In this document: piece after piece, positions 42,623 through 51,708 of the stretch
How the letters are laid out: every line of letters starts with the position of its first letter
Numbering within the stretch: position 1 is the stretch's first letter
Assembly (NCBI RefSeq): GCF_003123685.1
Contig: NZ_QCYJ01000127.1
Coordinates: forward strand, 186,001-250,000
DNA length: 64,000 nucleotides
From: Nocardia aurea
Lineage (GTDB): Bacteria > Actinomycetota > Actinomycetes > Mycobacteriales > Mycobacteriaceae
Reading direction: 5' to 3'
Notes under the pieces: model-generated
Database searches by the model: none
Seen by the model: only the letters and a program-made list of their open reading frames with translations
What the model was told of the DNA's origin: nothing
Translations under genes and position numbers: made by a program

Positions 42623-44002
42623 ATGACAGACGTCGACTATTGCGTAGTCGGTGGGGGGTTCGCCGGATTGACGGCGGCCTTGCGGCTCGCGCAGGCGGGC
42701 CGATCCGTGACATTGCTCGAAGCCCGCGACCGGGTGGGCGGGCGCACGTTCACCGAAACGCGTCCCGACGGATCCTGGATCGACCGCGGCGGCGCATGGG
42801 TCGGGCCGGGACAGGACCGTATCCGGGCCCTGATGAGCGAATTCGGCGTACCGAGCTACAAGCAGTACACCGACGGCGAGGCCATGATGCTGGTCGACGG
42901 CAAACAGCACCGCTACCGGGGCACCGTTCCGTGGACGATGAGCACCTGGGCGGCGATGAACCTCGGCGCGGCATTGTTCGAGCTCGGCTACATGTGCAAA
43001 TCGATTCCGCTCGAGACGCCGTGGACGGCGCACAGTGCCGAGGAATGGGATCGCGTCAGCCTCGCGCAGTGGCTCGACAGCAATATCGCCTCCGCACCCG
43101 CGCACGAACTACTCGACACGGCGATCGCGGGCTGCTACACCAGCGCCGCCTCCGAGGTCTCGCTGCTCTTCGTGCTGTATCAGATGGCGTCGGGCGGTGG
43201 CCCGAATTTCGTGCTCGGGGTCGAAGGAGGCGCCCAGGACTCCCGGCCCGTCGGCGGCATGGGCGCGATCTCCGGGCCGATGGCCGCCGAACTCGGCGCG
43301 TCGATCCGGCTCTCGCAACCCGTACGCCGGATCAGCCAGGACGACGACGGCGTGACGGTGCGCTCCGACGATTCGATCGTCCGCGCCCGACGGGTGATCG
43401 TGGCGGTCCCCTTGGCCATCGCGAGCCAGATCCACTACGACCCGATGCTCCCGGCCGACCGGTCCTTCCTACACCAGCGGATGCCGAGCGGCGCGATCAT
43501 CAAGACCGCCGTGGTCTACGACGAACCGTTCTGGCGCGCCGCCGGGCTGTCGGGACAGTCGGCCGCGCCCGGCGCGCCCGCGACCATCACCATCGACGCC
43601 TGCACCGACACCGGGAACCCGGGGATCATGTGCGTCATCACCGAGGGGCCCGTCGCACGTCGACTCGGCCGTCTCGACGCGGACCAGCGCAGAACGGCGA
43701 TACTCGACGGCCTCGTCGAACGGTTCGGCGAAAAGGCCCGGCTGCCAGTCGATTACGTCGAACAGGATTGGAGTGCCGAACGCTTCTCCGGCGGCGGGAT
43801 GCTCAGTCACGCACCGACCGGGGTACTCACACAGTTCGGCCACGCGCTGCGTCCCCCGTGCGGGCGTATCCACTGGGCGGGCACCGAGAGTTCCGCCGTG
43901 ATGTGCGGGTGGGTCGACGGTGCGGTCCGCTCGGGTGAACGCGCGGCGCGGGAGGTCGTGGAATACGAGTCGGTCGGCGCAGGACACCCATACCGGCATT
44001 GA
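42623..44002 (+). CDS. Flavin monoamine oxidase-like protein
   Basis: A 459-residue FAD-dependent amine oxidase. It has the N-terminal dinucleotide motif VVGGGFAGLTAALRLAQAG, LLEARDRVGGRTFTETR, the region GAWVGPGQDRI, and the C-terminal FAD motif GRIHWAGTESSAVMCGWVDGAVRSGERAA. It likely oxidises a primary amine with H2O2 production. GAGGG precedes the ATG. Its relation to the preceding efflux cassette is not clear. Confidence 0.9.
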   Translation: MTDVDYCVVGGGFAGLTAALRLAQAGRSVTLLEARDRVGGRTFTETRPDGSWIDRGGAWVGPGQDRIRALMSEFGVPSYKQYTDGEAMMLVDGKQHRYRGTVPWTMSTWAAMNLGAALFELGYMCKSIPLETPWTAHSAEEWDRVSLAQWLDSNIASAPAHELLDTAIAGCYTSAASEVSLLFVLYQMASGGGPNFVLGVEGGAQDSRPVGGMGAISGPMAAELGASIRLSQPVRRISQDDDGVTVRSDDSIVRARRVIVAVPLAIASQIHYDPMLPADRSFLHQRMPSGAIIKTAVVYDEPFWRAAGLSGQSAAPGAPATITIDACTDTGNPGIMCVITEGPVARRLGRLDADQRRTAILDGLVERFGEKARLPVDYVEQDWSAERFSGGGMLSHAPTGVLTQFGHALRPPCGRIHWAGTESSAVMCGWVDGAVRSGERAAREVVEYESVGAGHPYRH

Positions 44003-44021
44003 GAATGCTTACGTGACAGCA

Positions 44022-44735
44022 CTATTCGGATGCGTGCCAGTCGTAATACGAGGCGACGGCGGGCTGGCCCGTGTAGCCGGGGCCCGCGGTGTCGTCGGCA
44101 CCGAGGTAGGCGGCGGGAAAGGACAAGGTTCGCGGCCCCCCGGCCGATACGCGATGGCGGCGACGGTCGTAATCCACTCCCGCACGACGGAATTCGGCCA
44201 TCACCCGACGTGCCGCCGATGATCCGTCGCCGTGCCGGATCGACTGCGGGTCGAAATGCGCGGCGAACGACCCGGTCGGCGTCGTCCACCGCGCCATCGC
44301 CGACAGCAGGGCCAGTTTGTCGCCGATGTAGTGCAGCCCGTGCACGCAGGTGACCAGATCCGCGGGCCCGTCGGGTCGCCATTCGGCCACGGAGGCCGCG
44401 ATCAGCCGCAGACGCGCGGTCCGCGCGGGCGCGTGGAAATGGTCGACGAGATCGATGCCGACCAGGGTGACATCGGCGTCGGGAAATTCTCGCTCGAAGC
44501 GGTCCTCGGCCTCGAGCATCGCCCGTCCCGAACCGCAACACAGATCGATCCAGGTGACAGCGGACCCGTCGTTCAGGCGATCGGCGAGATGCGCGTAGGG
44601 ATCGAACCCGAGGTCGCGCTCGTAGCTGTTGACACCCGACAGTCCGCGGCGGCGGTTCATCGCGTTGTTCGCGACCACCGACGACAGTTCCAGCGTCGCG
44701 TCGTCGAGCAGTCGGGGAACAGAATTCGATGGCAC
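44022..44735 (-). CDS. Class-I SAM-dependent methyltransferase
   Basis: A 237-residue Rossmann methyltransferase with WIDLCCGSGRAMLEAE (SAM motif I), TLVGIDLVDHF (acidic residue for ribose) and LVTCVHGLHYIGDKLALLSAM. The substrate is unknown. It starts with GTG at 44735 and lacks a clear Shine-Dalgarno. It is convergent with the amine oxidase gene, 19 bp apart. Confidence 0.85.
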   Translation of the reverse strand: MPSNSVPRLLDDATLELSSVVANNAMNRRRGLSGVNSYERDLGFDPYAHLADRLNDGSAVTWIDLCCGSGRAMLEAEDRFEREFPDADVTLVGIDLVDHFHAPARTARLRLIAASVAEWRPDGPADLVTCVHGLHYIGDKLALLSAMARWTTPTGSFAAHFDPQSIRHGDGSSAARRVMAEFRRAGVDYDRRRHRVSAGGPRTLSFPAAYLGADDTAGPGYTGQPAVASYYDWHASE

Positions 44736-44911
44736 CGAACCATTGTCACGGTTGCGCCCCGCTCTGCGAACCGTGTCGATTCCCGAGGTCCGCCACGGTT
44801 TCGCCGCCGCGCCCGCGACCGCGGACCGGAGTAGGTGTACGGATAGGATCGGTCACTCGGATGTGGCCCACGATATCGATGTCGACCACCCGGGCGCGAA
44901 GGCGAGGACCG

Positions 44912-45340
44912 ATGAGGCGTGTGGGACTGCTGGTGATTCCGGCCGCGATGCTGACGTGTCTGCTGCCGACGGCACCCGCCTCGGCGCACACGACCGGGGG
45001 GAGCGCGCTTCCGTCGAACGACGGGCCGCACGCGTGGAAAGCGCACCCTTCCGACGAGCTGGCGTGCTCGATGCCGCTGAACATTCCCCAGGAGCCCGCC
45101 TTCAATCACGCGTGCAAACACCACGACGGCTGCTACGAGGGATTCCCTCGCGACGGCGTCCCGACCTACTGGGCGAGCAGGCTCCAGTGCGACGACTGGT
45201 TCCGAGCGGATATGACCGAGTCGTGCGTCGAGGCCTACCGGCTGCAACCCCTGTCCCAGTGCATGGCCGAGGTCACCGCGTACTACGCCGCGGTGCGGGT
45301 CGGTGGACGCAACGGCTTCCACGGGCCCGACAACAACTGA
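44912..45340 (+). CDS. Secreted prokaryotic phospholipase A2
   Basis: A 142-residue exported protein with a signal peptide ending at ASAH (about residue 26). The catalytic region is ACKHHDGCYEGFPRDG, which carries the His-Asp pair and Cys typical of Phospholipase_A2_3 proteins such as the Streptomyces enzyme. Several additional Cys residues suggest disulfides (LQCDDWF, ESCVEAY, SQCMAEV). GAGG precedes the ATG. It should hydrolyse the sn-2 ester of phospholipids outside the cell, probably with calcium. Confidence 0.85.
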   Translation: MRRVGLLVIPAAMLTCLLPTAPASAHTTGGSALPSNDGPHAWKAHPSDELACSMPLNIPQEPAFNHACKHHDGCYEGFPRDGVPTYWASRLQCDDWFRADMTESCVEAYRLQPLSQCMAEVTAYYAAVRVGGRNGFHGPDNN

Positions 45341-45391
45341 ATTCCCGGCCCGGCCGACGATCTTGCCGCTGACAACCCCCACTGAGTATCA

Positions 45392-45407
45392 TGTGATGCG
45401 CATCACA
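45392..45407. promoter_or_regulatory. Perfect CRP/GlxR-type site
   Basis: TGTGATGCGCATCACA is a fully palindromic match to TGTGA-N6-TCACA; the symmetry extends to 18 bp (45391-45408). It lies 165 bp before the cupin gene. Confidence 0.65.
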
Positions 45408-45572
45408 TAGCTGATCGAGAGCGCGGTTCCCGACAGCACCGTCAGCGGCGAGCGGCCCGATCCCGCCGATCGACCGAGCTCGGAAGCCGACGGCACGAAC
45501 AGCGACCGCATTCGGTCCACAACGACGCGGATCAGATCCGAAACGGGGGAAGGCACTCCCAGGAGAAGAATC

Positions 45573-45935
45573 ATGTCTGCTTTGGTACGGAAGAATTTCG
45601 ACGCACCCGAGGAAACCCGCACGTTCGAAGACGGCAAAGGCAAACTCGACCTCGTCAACCTCGAAGCGGGCGCGGTGGGCCGAGCGGTTTTCGAACCGGG
45701 CTGGCGGTGGTCGACGCACGTCAAGCCGATCGCACAGACCGACAGCTGCCAGTCCTCCCATATCGGCTACTGCGTCTCCGGACACATGGTCGTGGTAATG
45801 GACGACGGCGAGAAACAGGAATACGGCCCCGGCGATTTCATGATCGCCCCACCCGGCCACGACGCCTGGATCGTCGGCGACGAACCCTGCGTCATGATCG
45901 ACTGGCAAGGTTTCGCCGACTACGCCAAGCGGTGA
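45573..45935 (+). CDS. Small cupin-domain protein
   Basis: A 120-residue single-domain cupin: GRAVFEPGWRWSTHVKP, then SSHIGYCVSGHMVVVMDDGEKQEYGPGDFMIAPPGHDAWIVGDEPC. The first motif has one His and a Glu two strands before; the second has the GDFMIAPPGHDAW pattern. It may bind a metal or a small ligand. AGGAG lies 7 nt before the ATG. A CRP-like palindrome lies upstream. Confidence 0.85.
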   Translation: MSALVRKNFDAPEETRTFEDGKGKLDLVNLEAGAVGRAVFEPGWRWSTHVKPIAQTDSCQSSHIGYCVSGHMVVVMDDGEKQEYGPGDFMIAPPGHDAWIVGDEPCVMIDWQGFADYAKR

Positions 45936-45993
45936 GATTCACACCTTCGTCCGAAACCTCCGAGGGGTTCCGTATCGACCCATAAGCCCGTGA

Positions 45994-47427
45994 TCAGTTG
46001 TCCGGCAGCTGAATACCCTGCTGCTCGACCCGGGCGGCGACCTCGGCGGGGAAGACGTTGCGCAGCAGGTACAGGTCGTTGCCGAGCTGCCAGCCGGGGG
46101 CGAGCGCGATGGCGTATCGCTCGAAGTAGCCGAGCTGTTTGCCCATCAGGATGAGCTGTTCGGGGCCCGCGACTCCGCGCCGCTTACCGAAATCGAGCAG
46201 CGCGGAGGTGATCATCTTGAGGTCGAGGCGCGCGAGTTCACCGGACAGGATGGGGCCGAGCACGATGGCCAACTGTCTGCCGATCGCGGAATCGTCGGTG
46301 CTCTGCTCGGCGAACAGGTTCAGTTCGCGCAGTGCGGACGCGACGGGGGTGAAGTCGCCGTCGAAGGCACTGGCGTAGAACATCGCGCGCACCATTCCGC
46401 GCCACTGCGGGGTCATGGTCCCGACGATGCCGAAGTCGAGCATCGCCAGCCTGCCGTCGTCGAGCAGCCACAGATTTCCCGCGTGCACGTCGCCGTGGAA
46501 CAGCCCGTGCACGGTGACGCCCTCCAACCAGACCTTCACCAGTCGCCGGATCAGCATCTCCGAATCGGCGTGCGCCGCGCCGACGACGTCGAAGCGATCC
46601 AGCGGCACACCGCGCAACCGCTGCATACAGATCGTCTTCGGACCGCAGAATTCCCAATAGACCTCGGGGACGACGACTTCGGTGTTGTCCCCGAACGCGC
46701 CGAGATTCTCCCGGATGCGACTCTGGTTCCGCGCTTCGACCAGGAAGTTCAACTCGGTGACCGTCACCTCGTAGAGGTCGCGCACCACGCCGACGGCATT
46801 GGCGATCCTGGCGGGTTCGAATCGCTTCTCCAGCAGTCGGGCCAGCACGAGCGCGGAACGCAGGTCGATCATCATCCGGCGAGCGATCCCGGGACGCTGC
46901 ACCTTGACCACGGCGTCACGGCCGTCGGCGAGGACGCACGCGTGCACCTGCGCGACCGAGGCGGCCGACAGCGGGGTGTCGTCGAATTCGAGGAACACCT
47001 CGGTGATCGGGCGACCGAGATCCGCTTCGACGATGCGCCGCGCCCGGCTCGCGGGAAAGGGGCGCACGTCGTCGAGGCAGCGCAGACACGCGTCGGACAG
47101 TTCGCGCGGGAACGCCCCGGAGGACGACGCGATCAACTGTCCGAGTTTGACGAACATCGGGCCGAGCCGTTCGAACCCGTCGACGACCCCGTGGGCCAGT
47201 ACTTCGCGCCGAGTCTGCCGCTCGACGCCGCGACGCAGACCCGATGCGAACCACCCGCACAGCCTGCGCGCGATCATCGCGCCGAGTACGAGACCGATGG
47301 TGACGACACGGATCGCCTCGCGGACGCCGAAGGTCTCCAACGGCGGCCGGTCGACCACGAAATCCGCGGCGGGCCGATCATGGTGGACCCGCTGCTCGCC
47401 CACGAGCCGGGTGGATTCGGCGTTCAT
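45994..47427 (-). CDS. UbiB/ABC1-type atypical kinase of the dar-like locus
   Basis: A 477-residue UbiB-family protein. The KxGQ motif is in FVKLGQLIAS, the ATP-binding Lys region is DAVVKVQRPGI, and the catalytic part is HGLFHGDVHAGNLWLL with LAMLDFGIVG. Family members support lipid-quinone biosynthesis or lipid trafficking. It has one hydrophobic helix near the N-terminus. It is the last gene of the minus-strand cluster and overlaps the DUF1702 gene in an ATGA arrangement. A role in handling a prenyl- or alkyl-quinone-like product is inferred from this context. Confidence 0.9.
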   Translation of the reverse strand: MNAESTRLVGEQRVHHDRPAADFVVDRPPLETFGVREAIRVVTIGLVLGAMIARRLCGWFASGLRRGVERQTRREVLAHGVVDGFERLGPMFVKLGQLIASSSGAFPRELSDACLRCLDDVRPFPASRARRIVEADLGRPITEVFLEFDDTPLSAASVAQVHACVLADGRDAVVKVQRPGIARRMMIDLRSALVLARLLEKRFEPARIANAVGVVRDLYEVTVTELNFLVEARNQSRIRENLGAFGDNTEVVVPEVYWEFCGPKTICMQRLRGVPLDRFDVVGAAHADSEMLIRRLVKVWLEGVTVHGLFHGDVHAGNLWLLDDGRLAMLDFGIVGTMTPQWRGMVRAMFYASAFDGDFTPVASALRELNLFAEQSTDDSAIGRQLAIVLGPILSGELARLDLKMITSALLDFGKRRGVAGPEQLILMGKQLGYFERYAIALAPGWQLGNDLYLLRNVFPAEVAARVEQQGIQLPDN

Positions 47428-48416
47428 CCCTGCCTCACCGTGACGTCGGCGAAGCGCGCCCGGATGCGGGTGCGCCAGAGTTCGTAGTCGGGCATATCCA
47501 CCGGTTCCTCCGGTGGCTCGGCGGCGGCGTCGGCCAGCGCGGAGATCTCGGCGACCGTGCCCCCGCAGACGACACGCGCCGCGAGATCGGTGTTGTCCGG
47601 CACGTACCCGGCGTAGTCGCGGGCCTTGACCGCCATCACCGCGCCGACGGCGAGGTCGGGCGCGTACGCGCCTGCCGCCTGGATCAGCTTCTCCAGTTCG
47701 GCGTGCGACGGACCGCCCAGGTAGGCCGCCGCCGCCCCGACACCGCTCCACACATCGCCGCGCCGGTCGTCTTCGAAGGTGTTGGCGGTCGCGGCGATCG
47801 CCTCGAAATCGCCACCGTGATAGAACGACATCGCCCGGCCGACGCCCTGGTCGAAAGCACGGGGAAAGTATTCCGGCGCACCCTCCCACCGTCGACGTGG
47901 CGCGCGCCTGCGCTCGATGATCCAGGTCTGCGGATCGAAGAAGGCGCGGTCGAACGCGTACCCGTCGACCGCGAGCCAGCTCAGGTAGCCGACCAGCGGA
48001 TTGGAGTCGAACCGCGGGAGGAACCGCTGCCAGGTGAATCGGGGCACCCTCGACATGACCAGGCCGAATCCGACGTAGGCCATCAGCGAATGCGGTTCGC
48101 CGTGTCCTCGAACGAAATTCTCGGCGTAGCGGGTCCGGCGCGGCGAGAGCAGATCCCGCAACGTCATGGCCGCGATCGCGCCTTCGTAGGCCAGGCTGCG
48201 GTAGAACGGGTCGACCCATTCCAGTCTGCGGGCGACCTCGTCCGGGTCGGCGATGTCGGCCCCGTATTCGAAACCTTCCAGCACGGCCCGCGACACACCT
48301 TCGTACCGCCTGCTCACCTCGTTCGCCGACACCGGGAAGCCACGGGTCACGAACTTCATGTCGTTCATCTTCGGCGCGGGGACCGAGCGCCGCGCGATGC
48401 TGAGTGCGGTGACCAT
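47424..48416 (-). CDS. DUF1702-family protein
   Basis: A 330-residue protein with the recognisable DUF1702 pattern: DPFYRSLAYEGAIAAMTLRDLL, FLPRFDSNPLVGYLSWLAVDGYAFDRAFFD, PEYFPRAFDQGVGRAMSFYHGGDF, and DVWSGVGAAAAYLGG. The family is frequent in enediyne and other natural-product clusters but its chemistry is unknown. GAGG lies 7 nt before the ATG. It overlaps the UbiB gene by 4 bp and follows the ABC permease gene, so it belongs to the cluster. Confidence 0.88.
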   Translation of the reverse strand: MVTALSIARRSVPAPKMNDMKFVTRGFPVSANEVSRRYEGVSRAVLEGFEYGADIADPDEVARRLEWVDPFYRSLAYEGAIAAMTLRDLLSPRRTRYAENFVRGHGEPHSLMAYVGFGLVMSRVPRFTWQRFLPRFDSNPLVGYLSWLAVDGYAFDRAFFDPQTWIIERRRAPRRRWEGAPEYFPRAFDQGVGRAMSFYHGGDFEAIAATANTFEDDRRGDVWSGVGAAAAYLGGPSHAELEKLIQAAGAYAPDLAVGAVMAVKARDYAGYVPDNTDLAARVVCGGTVAEISALADAAAEPPEEPVDMPDYELWRTRIRARFADVTVRQG

Positions 48417-48445
48417 CGAACTACCTCATCGGATCGTGGTGCGGG

Positions 48446-49183
48446 TCAATGGGATCGGCGACGCAGCGTGACCGCGCCGAGCGCGAGAAGCGTGAAACCG
48501 AACGCAAGCACGATGGCGAGATCGCGCCAGAGCAGATTCGTCGGCAGCGGGTAGGTGCCGACCTCACCGAGCGCCTCGGCCGCGTAGCGCAGTGGCACCA
48601 CATTGCTCGCCGCCTGCAACACCCCGGCCATCTCCTCTCTCGGCCAGATCAGTCCGCACAGCAGCAGCTGCGGAATGATCACCGAGGGCGCGAATTGCAG
48701 CGCCTGGAATTCGGTGCGAGCGAACGCGCTGGTGAACAGTCCGGTCGAGGAACCGAGTACCGCCGTCGACACGACGATCAGCAGCACCACCGACATTCGC
48801 CCCTGGGTCTGCAATCCGAGCAACCGGTAGGCCACGGTGGCCGCGACGGTGGCCTGAACCATGGCGACCGCGGCGAACGCGATGCCGTAACCGAGCAGCA
48901 GGTCCAGCTTGTTCATCGGCATGCTCAGCAATCGCTCCAGCGTGCCGGTGGTTCGTTCGCGCAGCATCGCGACGCTGGTGATCAGGAACATCGACACGAA
49001 CGGGAAGATCCCGAGCAGCAGCAGGCCGACCTGGTCGAAGATGTCGGGCCGGTCGTCGAAGACGAAACGCAGCAGTGTCAACAACACACTCGGCACCACC
49101 AGGATCAGCGCGATGGTGCGTCGATCGTGACGCAACTGATTGAGCACCCGCAACGCCGTCCAACCGGTGAGTCGCAGCGACAT
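48446..49183 (-). CDS. ABC-2 type exporter permease (DrrB-like)
   Basis: A 245-residue, six-helix permease with the conserved segment MLRERTTGTLERLLSMPMNKLDLLLGY and, later, LICGLIWPREEM-type loop residues (LLCGLIWPREEMAGVLQ). It pairs with the ATPase gene 3 bp upstream. The pair resembles DrrAB-type exporters of lipids and polyketides. It is the probable exporter of the locus product. Confidence 0.9.
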   Translation of the reverse strand: MSLRLTGWTALRVLNQLRHDRRTIALILVVPSVLLTLLRFVFDDRPDIFDQVGLLLLGIFPFVSMFLITSVAMLRERTTGTLERLLSMPMNKLDLLLGYGIAFAAVAMVQATVAATVAYRLLGLQTQGRMSVVLLIVVSTAVLGSSTGLFTSAFARTEFQALQFAPSVIIPQLLLCGLIWPREEMAGVLQAASNVVPLRYAAEALGEVGTYPLPTNLLWRDLAIVLAFGFTLLALGAVTLRRRSH

Positions 49184-49186
49184 GGG

Positions 49187-49975
49187 TCAGGCCTCCTGTG
49201 CCGTGGGGTCCGTCGAGGTCGAGGCCAGCGCGGCGGCGTCGGGGTCCGTCGCGCGCTCGGTGGCGAGCACCAGTTCCAGGAACGCTTCTTCCAGGTTCGT
49301 GGTGCTGGTCGCCGCGCGCAGTTCGTCGGGGGTCTGATCGGCGAGCAATCTGCCCTCGCGCATCAGCAGCAGTCGATCGCACCGGTCGGCCTCGTCCATG
49401 ACGTGGCTCGAGACCAGCAGTGTCGTGCCCGCCGCCGCCAGTGCGCGGAAATGCTCCCACAGATCGCGCCGAAGCACCGGGTCCAATCCGACGGTCGGCT
49501 CGTCGAGCACCAGCACCTCGGGCTCGGCGACCAGCGCGCACGCCAGCGACACCCTGGCCTGTTGCCCACCGGAGAGCTGATCAACCAATTGATGTGCGTG
49601 GGAGGACAATCCGACATTCGCGATGGTCTCGTCCACGGCCCGGCGCGGCACGCCGTACACGGCGCCGAAATAGCGCACGTTCTGCCTGACGGTGAGATCG
49701 CTGTACACCGAGGGCGATTGGGTCACGTAGCCGATCTCGGCGCGCAGCGCGGCGCTCCCGCTCGGCTGACCGAGCACCGTGACGGAACCGGCCTTGATGT
49801 GCTGCACACCTACCACGGACCTGATCAGCGTGGTCTTCCCGCAACCGCTCGGCCCGAGCAGCCCGGTCACCGTGCCCGCGGGCACGGTGAACGACAGGCC
49901 TTTCAGTACCGGTCTGCGACCGCGGTCGACGACGAGGTCCTCGACCACGACCGCGTCTGCCCTCACTGCTGTCAC
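49187..49975 (-). CDS. ABC exporter ATP-binding protein (DrrA-like)
   Basis: A 262-residue ATPase: Walker A LLGPSGCGKTTLIRS, Q-loop YVTQSPSVYSDLTV, signature LSGGQQARVSLACAL, Walker B EVLVLDEPTVGLDP, H-loop VSSHVMDEADRCD. The GTG start is 6 bp after the DUF3237 stop. The C-terminal ~30 residues are acidic and Thr/Ser-rich, longer than the core requires. Confidence 0.92.
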   Translation of the reverse strand: MTAVRADAVVVEDLVVDRGRRPVLKGLSFTVPAGTVTGLLGPSGCGKTTLIRSVVGVQHIKAGSVTVLGQPSGSAALRAEIGYVTQSPSVYSDLTVRQNVRYFGAVYGVPRRAVDETIANVGLSSHAHQLVDQLSGGQQARVSLACALVAEPEVLVLDEPTVGLDPVLRRDLWEHFRALAAAGTTLLVSSHVMDEADRCDRLLLMREGRLLADQTPDELRAATSTTNLEEAFLELVLATERATDPDAAALASTSTDPTAQEA

Positions 49976-49981
49976 GATCGG

Positions 49982-50455
49982 TCAGCCCACCCGGTACATG
50001 TTGTACTGCAAACCGAATCCATCGATGAAGCGCCCCTCGCCGAGGAAGGCCGTGTGATTGACCCAGGACAGCGCCGAATCGCCGGTCTCCAATTGCGGGG
50101 TCACCCGGAAGTACTGATCGTCGAAATCCGTCCCGGTGCCCTCGGTGAACGCGCGCTGCACCTTGTCGTTCATCTCGATCAGACCGGGGAACGACGCGTA
50201 GATGGCGGCGCCGTCGGAAGTCTGGAACTGCACCCGGACGTCCAACCGCACATAGCCGTCGGCGCCGATCAGCGCCCAATCGCCGCCACCGGAGAGCACC
50301 TTGCCGGTGATGGCCTCGACGGCGGACACCCCGGGCGCGCCCTCGAGCACGCCGTCGAGGATCTCGACGAACATCCGCACACCGTAGGGGCCGGGCCCGA
50401 TCATGATGGGCGGCTTGAGATTCGCGGTGACGGTGCCGATGAGAGTCAGGTCCAT
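49982..50455 (-). CDS. DUF3237 (UPF0311) protein
   Basis: A 157-residue beta-barrel-like protein with IGPGPYGVRMFVEILDGVLEGAPGV, GDWALIGADGYVRLDVRVQFQTSDGAAIYASFPGLIEMN, and YFRVTPQLETGDSALSWVNHTAFLGEGRFIDG. The family occurs in aromatic-compound and polyketide contexts, but its activity is not established. The ATG at 50455 has GAGGA about 7 nt upstream and starts 2 bp after the ketosynthase stop. A TTG 6 nt upstream is possible. Confidence 0.88.
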   Translation of the reverse strand: MDLTLIGTVTANLKPPIMIGPGPYGVRMFVEILDGVLEGAPGVSAVEAITGKVLSGGGDWALIGADGYVRLDVRVQFQTSDGAAIYASFPGLIEMNDKVQRAFTEGTGTDFDDQYFRVTPQLETGDSALSWVNHTAFLGEGRFIDGFGLQYNMYRVG

Positions 50456-50457
50456 AC

Positions 50458-51708
50458 TCAATCCTCGTCTCTAGCTGCCCGCCGGAAGGCAAGCGTGACG
50501 TTGTGACCACCGAAGGCAATGGAATTCGACAGTGCGACATCCACGCGCCCGGTGCGCGCGACATTGGGTACGTAGTCGAGATCGCAGGCAGGATCCGCCT
50601 CAGAATAGTTGATGGTCGGCGGGATCTGGCCCCGATCGATGGCCAACGCGCAGGTGGCCGCCTCCACCACACCGGTGGCACCGAGCATGTGCCCGGTCAT
50701 CGATTTGGTGGAACTGATCGGCACGTTCGGCGCGTGCGCCCCGAACGCGAGGTGCACCGCCCTGGTCTCGGCGGGATCCGACAGCATCGTGCCGGTGCCG
50801 TGCGCGTTGATGTAGTCGACCTCGGTCGGGTCGATCCCGGCCTCGCGCATCGCCTTGTTCATCGCCTTGGCCGCGCACGCGCCGTCCTCGCGCGGCGCCG
50901 TCACATGATGGGTGTCGACGACCTGGCCGTAACCGCAGATCTCGGCGTACACGTGCGCCCCGCGGGCACGCGCTGATTCCAGTGGCTCCAGCAGCAGCAT
51001 CCCCGCGCCCTCACCGAGCACGAAACCGTCGCGGTCCTTGGAGAACGGTCTCGCCGCGCCCTGCGGATCGTCGTTGCGCTTGGACAGCGCACGCATACTG
51101 GTGAACCCGGCGAGCACGACCGGATTCAACGCCGCCTCGGCGCCGCCGACCATGCACGCCGAGGCATACCCGTCGCGCACCATCCGATAGCCTTGGCCGA
51201 TCGCGTCGGCCGAGGACGCGCACGCGCTCAGCGGCGCGTAACTGGGCCCGCCGAACTTGTGCCGGAACGCCACCGCGGACGCCGCGAAATTCGCCATCGC
51301 CATCGGAATGAACAGCGGCGAGACATTTCTGCCGGCGAGCCGGTCCTCGATCCCCGTTCTCGCGGTGTCGACACCGCCGAGCCCGCATCCGACGATGGTC
51401 GCCACTTCGTCACGGTCGACACCGTCGAGTCCCTGGTCGGCCAACGCCAGATCCGAGGCCGCCACCGCGAGGTGGCCGACCCGGTCGTAACGGCGGACGT
51501 CCTTGTACTCGAGCCACTGACCCGGATCGAAATCCGGGACCTCGGCGCCGATCCTGACCCGGTTGAACGACGCGTCGAAGGAAGTGATCGTCCTGGCCCC
51601 GCTGACCCCGGAAATCACTTGCTTCCAATAGATGTCGGTGCCGATGCCCAGTGGCGTCACCAGACCGATGCCGGTGATCGCGACGCGGCGGCGCTCGTCG
51701 CCGCTCAT
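50458..51708 (-). CDS. FabF-like beta-ketoacyl-ACP synthase
   Basis: A 416-residue KAS-II-type condensing enzyme with the full triad: Cys163 in LSACASSADAIG, His303 in NAHGTGTMLSDP, His340 in KSMTGHMLGATGVVE. It probably elongates the acyl chain used for the resorcinol tails. Only one KS is present in the locus, with no chain-length-factor partner, so this is not a type-II aromatic PKS pair. The ATG overlaps the SCP2-protein stop (ATGA). Confidence 0.93.
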   Translation of the reverse strand: MSGDERRRVAITGIGLVTPLGIGTDIYWKQVISGVSGARTITSFDASFNRVRIGAEVPDFDPGQWLEYKDVRRYDRVGHLAVAASDLALADQGLDGVDRDEVATIVGCGLGGVDTARTGIEDRLAGRNVSPLFIPMAMANFAASAVAFRHKFGGPSYAPLSACASSADAIGQGYRMVRDGYASACMVGGAEAALNPVVLAGFTSMRALSKRNDDPQGAARPFSKDRDGFVLGEGAGMLLLEPLESARARGAHVYAEICGYGQVVDTHHVTAPREDGACAAKAMNKAMREAGIDPTEVDYINAHGTGTMLSDPAETRAVHLAFGAHAPNVPISSTKSMTGHMLGATGVVEAATCALAIDRGQIPPTINYSEADPACDLDYVPNVARTGRVDVALSNSIAFGGHNVTLAFRRAARDED

